In this document: piece by piece, positions 58,353-64,000 of the stretch | How positions within the stretch are numbered: position 1 is the stretch's first letter | Layout of the letters: each line of letters begins with the position of its first letter | Assembly (NCBI GenBank): GCA_030248215.1 | Contig: JASANG010002241.1 | Coordinates: 124,001-188,000 of the forward strand | DNA length: 64,000 bases | Direction: 5' to 3' | DNA from: Enoplolaimus lenunculus | Lineage: Eukaryota > Nematoda > Enoplea > Enoplida > Thoracostomopsidae | Made by a program: the position numbers and the translations under genes | The notes under the pieces: model-generated | What the model saw: only the letters and a program-made list of their open reading frames with translations | Told to the model about the DNA's origin: nothing | The model's database searches: none

Positions 58353-61300
58353 ATGACAAGTTTGCAACTCAAAAACAAAAATATAGGTATATATACGTAT
58401 TGCAACCGGTTTCTGGCACACATTTTACGTGAAATATTTGGCAATTTTAATTTTCTGGACGCATATTTAGCTCTGGCGTTTTACATAGACAACCATTATT
58501 TGTCACGTGACGATGCAGACTTTGTTGAGCGTGCTATTGCTGAGGTTGACGATTTTGTAAAAAATTTGAACGATGGTTGTGATGTGTAAGTTTGCATACG
58601 CTTGTCAGTCTAGGTAGGAACCGTGACGTCAGACCTTTAACTATAAGTAGCTGGAAAAGCGGGCTAGAGCGGGGATCGAACTCTCAGCCTATGGATCCTT
58701 AAGCGAGCACTCTACCACTGCGCCACGTAGCCTGCCTCTCCAATTGCGTTTTTATCGACTATGTGTTGACCGTACAACCCAATGTGCAATGCATTTATTG
58801 CATATGCACTAGGACAAGCATGTCTCACATGCTTACATGCCCTTATTTTCAACAAGGTTGTCCCTTGACCGTCCGTCCTATTTTCGACTGGATACCATGC
58901 TCATAGGGCGGCAATTTGCCATTGCGCTCACGGCGTGGCCCTCATGTCAGCCTAGGTAGCAACCAAGGACATCAAATCTTTCTACCAAGCAGCTGGAAAA
59001 GCGGGCTAGAGCGGGGATCGAACTCTCAGCGTATGGATTCTTAAGCGAGCACTCTACCACTGCGCCACGTAGCCCGCCTCTCCAATTGCGTTTTTCGTCG
59101 ACTATGTGTCGACCGTACAACCCAATGTGCAATGCATTTATTGCATATGCACTAGGACAAGTATGTCTCACATGCTTACAACGCTTATTTATGGGTTGAA
59201 AATTTGCTTTGTGAAAGCCTTTACAGTTCGTGGGTACTATTAATCGTCGGCTACTGTTTTATTTTGTACGTATATTATATATTCATTTGATCCTGTTTTG
59301 AAGCTAGTTCGCCGTAGTCTGTAGTAATAATGCGAACACCGTTTTTTAGAGTTTTGGTGCTACCGCGGGTCGGCAGCTATCACCGTTATTTGTTGCACAA
59401 AGTGATACAAGAATCTTATCCAGATCGGTTGACTACATTTTCTGTTGGTGACGATAATGCGCGTCAACCATGTGTTTGTCAAATTAAAAGTTTAGTTGAG
59501 TAAGTGTGCTTCCTAATGATTTGCACTTAAAATATAAATTAGTCAGCTTTGTGACATGCGGATGCATGGAGACAAGTAATAACCTCATGCTGATGCTGCA
59601 CGTCGGTTAAAACACTGATGCATATGGAGTGCCTTCATATGCAGAAGCGGTAAAAACGTGGAAGAACCAAGATACATGGCTAGCGCGCTACTGATAATTG
59701 TCGCCCGAGTTCGAAACCTCCTGGGGACGTCCGTCATTTTCAGCTGCAGAGAACGCAGGACTAAAACCGTCCGTGCCTATCCTACCCAACTTATCACAAC
59801 CTTGTCTTCTAGAATTGCATTAAGTTATGAACGCGTTGATGTGGCTAGTTAGCATTAAAGCAGCAAGTTCGAGTCAATGGTTTATTGATAGTGATTTCTT
59901 TGCATATGTATTTATGCATGTGATTAGTGAATTCTGTATCATGTACTTTTAGGTCTTTGACGTGTGATCAGTTGAGTTCTGCATCTGAATCAATTCTCAA
60001 TGGTCTCCAAAGCGACCGAATGCAGATCTCGAAAAAGTTAGTTTACCCGGCTTGCCTGGGAAAAACCAAATAAATTTTTGTTGTATATGTTGGAATTATT
60101 TTTGCACTATGCTGATTTATACGTTAGGTAATTATTTATTATGTGTAGATCAGGGTGGCACCGAATCCACGATAATCCTGCATATTGCAAATCTCAAATA
60201 TATCTATAATTTGTTTCAGAATATCAACGCAATGCCAGCCGTATAACTTTTAATACGTTAATATATTTCGTGCCGACGTCAGTTCTGAGATTTCTCACCT
60301 GAAATAAAAAATATTGATTTTTATAGCAAGGTATTTAAAAATTTAATTGCTTAAAAATGAAAAAAACATATTGCCGAACTTTGTTGTATTCGGCTTTTGG
60401 ATTCGGCTTTTCCACAACCGAATCCGAATCCTAACCTCAAATTTTTGCCGAATCCGAATCAGAAACTTTGTTGCCACGCTGGTGTAGATATCATCTAACA
60501 GAGCATTATATAGTGAGACCCAAAACATCCTAAAGCGGTTTTTTGGTTTCGGTTTGTTAGGCGCTTTCACAACTTTTATGTTTCAGAAAAATTAAACAAG
60601 GCACGAACGTTTATCTTCCTCCCGCATTGCGACGTCGAGAAGCTGCAAATGCGCAGAAAGAACGCCAAGGTAAAATATATTTTATATTTATATACTATGT
60701 TATTGTTTTTACCATGTGACGTTTTTCACATTTTGTACTGCACGGATTGATCTTAAAATGGCTGGCCAATTGTACGTGATTTTCTAAAGTCAAAACCCGG
60801 GCCCAGACCTGGAATTTCTTAAAGTTAAATCCGGGGGCAACATAGTTATTGGGCCGTCATGCCCTAAATATGTGGGTCAACGAGGGTATAGCGTAGGTAA
60901 ATACTGTTACGAGTGAGCGTTGCGGCCTAGAAGAAGTTCTGCTATGTATAATGTAGCTGCGAGTTATTCAAAAGCTTGTACAAATCTCTGAGAGAACTAA
61001 TGAAGCAAGGAGACCTTGGGAGCGAAAACTCAGTCCAATTTTGGCGTACTCACGATCATGGATCGGCGGCCTCAGTCAAAAAAGCGAGATTGATACCGAG
61101 ACCCAACCTACCGAGACAGAGACTTTTTGTCTTGGTCAGTTTTTAACCGTCACCGAAAATATTAAGATTTTTCTAACAAAAGTTTTGATATTTTTTGATC
61201 TGCTCATAATCGCCGTTTAATTAATACAATTAAACTAATAAATCGCCGCCAAACTTTCAACGATTGAAAGCTTTCACAAAACCATCTCCAACTCCAATTA

Positions 61301-63831
61301 TTACAGACGTTGCACACATATGAAAATAAACTTAAGCGGATTATATGCGACCGTCGGTGAAAATATTAATGAAAACATTATATACTTGGTGATCATATCT
61401 GTAAAAAGCACATACGCTTTGCTTCTGCTGCGCAATTCCCCGCGCCCATGCCTAAGCAGAAGCGTAAACCTAAGCCTAAGCCATCCATGTCATAACTCAT
61501 AATGAAATAAAATAATCACTTTGGAGAAAGATGCTTCTTCTATTAAAACAGTCAGCGTGGAGGGAAGTAAACAAGTAGCCAATTTTAAGTGGTCCACGAA
61601 TATATATTTAGTCCAAAGCACAAGCAAAACATTGCTACTTCCTTTCTTCAACTCAAACTAGCTCAGCTAATAACAATTGTTTACAGGTTTTTCACCTCTT
61701 TGGTCTCGATTTGTAAACCACCGAAACTCAGAAAACGCGAGACTGAGACTGAGACAAGCCAAATCCCGAGACTTGTCGAGACCGAAACCCAAACTGCACA
61801 TCCCTTCTCACGATGCAAATTTTCAATTTTGCGTTAGCATATATAATCGGTGGAGACCCATCAAGATCCGCCCTATTGGAGCCCTTGAAGATGACCTAAA
61901 AATATAGGTTCGTCATTCGTTTTGTATATTTGCGCAGTGGGCGAATCGCTTGAATTTCTTGCACCTGCAGTTTGATTGGACAATCGGAATCTTCGTTTGA
62001 AAATACTTGCAGCTGTAAGTGTTTCGTGCAAGTTGCAGCTGCAAGTTCTCGCTGCAAAAACATGCGCATGTCAGTGGGGCTTAATTGGGTGATCTGTTGT
62101 TTGGCTGTTTATAGAAATGATTAAGCAACCAACAAAGAAAATTGGTGGTCCGGATGCTAAGATTTGTGCGGACGCCGAAGCAATGAAAAAGTTGGAGTTA
62201 AATGACGAATTGAAACAGTTGATCTCTGATGGAAATTTGACCGAAAGCCAAGTTCAAGAGGTATACCGGCAAATAGTATTCATATCTGGCAACAACTGAT
62301 AAAAAGACTTAGATTATTGATTTTTTTAGAAATTAGGCAAAATAGGTAAGGTAGGAATTAAGAGGGTGTCCCAAATCTAATTAGCGTATGGTGGTTGAAA
62401 ACACTAATTAGCGTTTGGTATTCTCTTACATTACAATGTATATTAATAGTGAACATTTGTCGAAATCCACAGATTGTTCTTGCACTTGGTCATGACGTTA
62501 AAATTAAGTTTCCGACGCTCAGTTTGGCATCTCGTAGCTGCAGCGATATTCTGGTCGGCACAAAGTCTCTGCCTGATAGCTGTAAGTTTACGTAAATAAT
62601 TTTTGTTGCGATGTTTATGTTTACTCTGTGTCAGTTGTTTATAACATAGCATGTCACAAGCATGAGAAATTAGACACGCTCTTCAACTTAAAGATGTGGT
62701 AGTTAAAGATGTGGCATGAAACGTAATCCTTTAGTGATTTCATAGTTCCCTGTTTGTAGAAATAGGCTGTGCTGTCACTTTCTGCTACTCTGCTACTGAA
62801 ATATTGCCTGTATGTTGCTCAAAATAAATTTATTGTAATATAAGCATTTTTCCCAGAGTAGCGTTAAATTTTAAAAATTGAGTAATTTTTCAAAATGATC
62901 ATTAAATGTGTTAAGCTTATATTCGATACGCTTGAATGCTACATATGTGTATGGCACAACGTTGCTTACTACTACAGTTGCATTCTTCAGACTTACCTCA
63001 TGTTGTTGAAGCGTATGATTTACCGGCTGATATTACGGGCGATTTTGCTCAAATTTTGAATCAACAGCTGAGGTTTGTTTCGATTGTGACTTTTGTATTG
63101 ACTAATTTTTCAATAGACCTATTGAAACTCGGCTTAAAAAGGTGTTTCGCCGCACAGCAGTTCGACATGAATGCGTTCATGATATCAGAGTACGATTTTC
63201 TTGCTGCTCGGCAAGCAAGTAGCCAATTTAAAAGCATACGAAAGTTCTCAGCATAATAATTTAGTTGAAACTACAAATTGGATAGTATTCAGCCAGTCAA
63301 TGTACAAGGGTCATTTCAATTTGTTATCTGTAATGTCGGTGTTTTTGATCGTTTAGTCTGTAATCGTTTTGTTTTAGTTGTGACAGTTTTTCGGTGAAAT
63401 GGGTTAATGATGAAACTGCGCTAGTGGTTTTTGTGGATGCTGATGCAGGTAAGCTATATATACGATGGTATTTATACACAGTTTGCAGATTTTATTTTAG
63501 ACCAGTTCAAATTGTGCATGAAGCTTTTGCAACTCAAAGTTGTATTCATGGTCTCAAGCATATCAGATGTGTTTCTGAATTAAACTCGAAGTATAACATA
63601 TCATTGAACGGCTGGCGAACACAAGGGTCACCCTAATGGCTGCCCCAGCAGGGATTAAAACAAATTTTTCGTGTGAAGAATTGATACTAAAATAACTTCA
63701 TTTCAGTTTAATATAACACACATTTTTATTTTAAGCGAACCAAGTTCTGGCTGAGCATCATCCGATTATTCGTCTTCGTCCATTCGTTGACGCATCCCAG
63801 GAGTCTAAAGACATTGCATCGCGGTGCAAAG
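58353..63831 (+). CDS. R3HCC1: R3H and coiled-coil domain protein 1-like (R3HCC1), 3' end outside the window
   Basis: Likely an exon-junction-complex-associated RNA-binding protein. Exons: 58353-58586, 59350-59499, 59953-60036, 60587-60669, 62115-62260, 62473-62581, 62991-63072, 63378-63448, 63736-63831, continuing past 64,000. Phases fit at every join. Order of parts: an acidic helix (YLSRDDADFVERAIAEVDDF), an R3H domain with its R-x3-H (SYHRYLLHKV, then TFSVGDD), a Y-x-P-x(3)-R motif (NVYLPPALRRRE) like the exon-junction binding motif, a helix (ISDGNLTESQVQE), then an RRM-like fold (HVVEAYDLP; VKWVNDETALVVF; IIRLRPF). This matches human R3HCC1 in order, more than R3HCC1L, whose motif is N-terminal. 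The start codon is tentative; the conserved part begins near 58,480. The 62,991 acceptor was chosen over an earlier CAG by phase. Confidence 0.78.
58604..59180 (-). repeat. tandem pair of tRNA-derived SINE-like units
   Basis: Two copies, 342 bp apart and highly similar over about 235 bp (58,604-58,840 and 58,946-59,180), have a minus-strand tRNA-like head. The A box TGGCGCAGTGGTAGAGTGCT and B box GAGTTCGATCCC are good, and the acceptor ends GGGCTA/TAGCCC pair, but the T stem and anticodon stem do not. So these are tRNA-derived repeats and not tRNA genes. They lie in the first intron of the R3HCC1-like gene, against its direction. Confidence 0.6.
59655..59850 (+). repeat. possible second tRNA-derived SINE
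   Basis: An A-box-like ATGGCTAGCGCGCTACTG and a B-box-like GAGTTCGAAACCTCC lie about 35 bp apart, followed by an unrelated body. The tRNA fold is poor. No second copy is in the window. Confidence 0.35.
60151..60481 (+). mobile_element. hAT-type MITE, family D
   Basis: The ends are CAGGGTGGCACCGAATCC and the inverse of TTTGTTGCCACGCTG. GTGTAGAT flanks both sides perfectly (60,143-60,150 and 60,482-60,489), an 8 bp hAT duplication. CCGAATCCGAATC words fill the right arm. It lies in an intron of the R3HCC1-like gene. Confidence 0.75.
60670..62114 (+). other. R3HCC1: intron of the R3HCC1-like gene
   Basis: Mostly featureless. At about 61,945-62,090 it contains a fragment related to the 2,472-3,592 element (CGCTTGAATTTCTTGCACCTGC, GTGCAAGTTGCAGCTGCAAG). 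Frames 61,589-61,907 show no domain. Confidence 0.5.
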
Positions 63832-64000
63832 GTTAGCTTAAACTACTTAGCAGATACGAGGGTTTGAATTGTTATCTAGCGGAAAACTCACTAATCTATA
63901 TAATAATATTGCTACACCTCATTTTGCTACCTGTTCTAAGGCATAAATGCTGATGGTTCTTATTGAAGTTTTGTTTTTGCGGCGTAACTGTTGGGTGGTC

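Noticed and set aside
58655-58740. Functional tRNA gene on the minus strand (also at 58,995-59,080)
   Set aside because: A and B boxes and acceptor ends are good, but the T stem (GAGAG against CCCGC) and the anticodon stem do not pair, and the unit is duplicated with its flanks.
1-64000. CRISPR arrays, operons, bacterial promoters or terminators
   Set aside because: The sequence is eukaryotic, with spliced genes and transposons; no array of regularly spaced identical repeats was seen.

Overview
This is AT-rich animal nuclear DNA with long introns, GT-AG splicing and many small DNA transposons. Two host genes are recognisable. On the minus strand, 40,480 down to 8,186 holds a pericentriolar material 1 (PCM1) homologue in about 27 exons. 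On the plus strand, from about 58,350 past the window end, lies an R3HCC1-type gene (R3H domain, exon-junction-complex-binding-like motif, RRM-like fold). PCM1 points to a metazoan. The dense MITEs, moderate intron sizes and AT richness suggest an invertebrate; a tunicate is possible, but that is a guess from style and not shown by the sequence.

Layout: 1-8,185 is non-genic and holds nested DNA-transposon relics: a TTA-flanked 1.1 kb element containing a TA-flanked 264 bp MITE that carries a tRNA-Gly-like sequence, and a 160 bp foldback. 8,186-40,480 is PCM1. Its introns, above all an 11.5 kb one (25,488-36,971), carry hAT-type MITEs with 8 bp target duplications, a two-copy family with 5 bp duplications and GC-rich ends, and other inverted-repeat elements. 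40,481-42,300 is intergenic. 42,300-57,600 is a retrotransposon graveyard: an old Ty3/gypsy-like relic in plus orientation, next to an LTR-like repeat that was split by a younger, minus-strand Ty3/gypsy element (46,140-56,966; 978 bp LTRs, 5 bp duplication AGGAG). That element's pol ends in a PHD finger. 58,353-64,000 is the R3HCC1-like gene, with tRNA-derived SINE-like repeats and a hAT MITE in its introns.

The two host genes are unrelated in pathway: PCM1 scaffolds centriolar satellites, and R3HCC1 family proteins are thought to bind the exon junction complex. Exon models were built by hand from splice consensus and reading-phase continuity. Phases agree across every junction given. The first exons of both genes and two small 3' PCM1 exons are the weakest parts. 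No transcript or database evidence was available.
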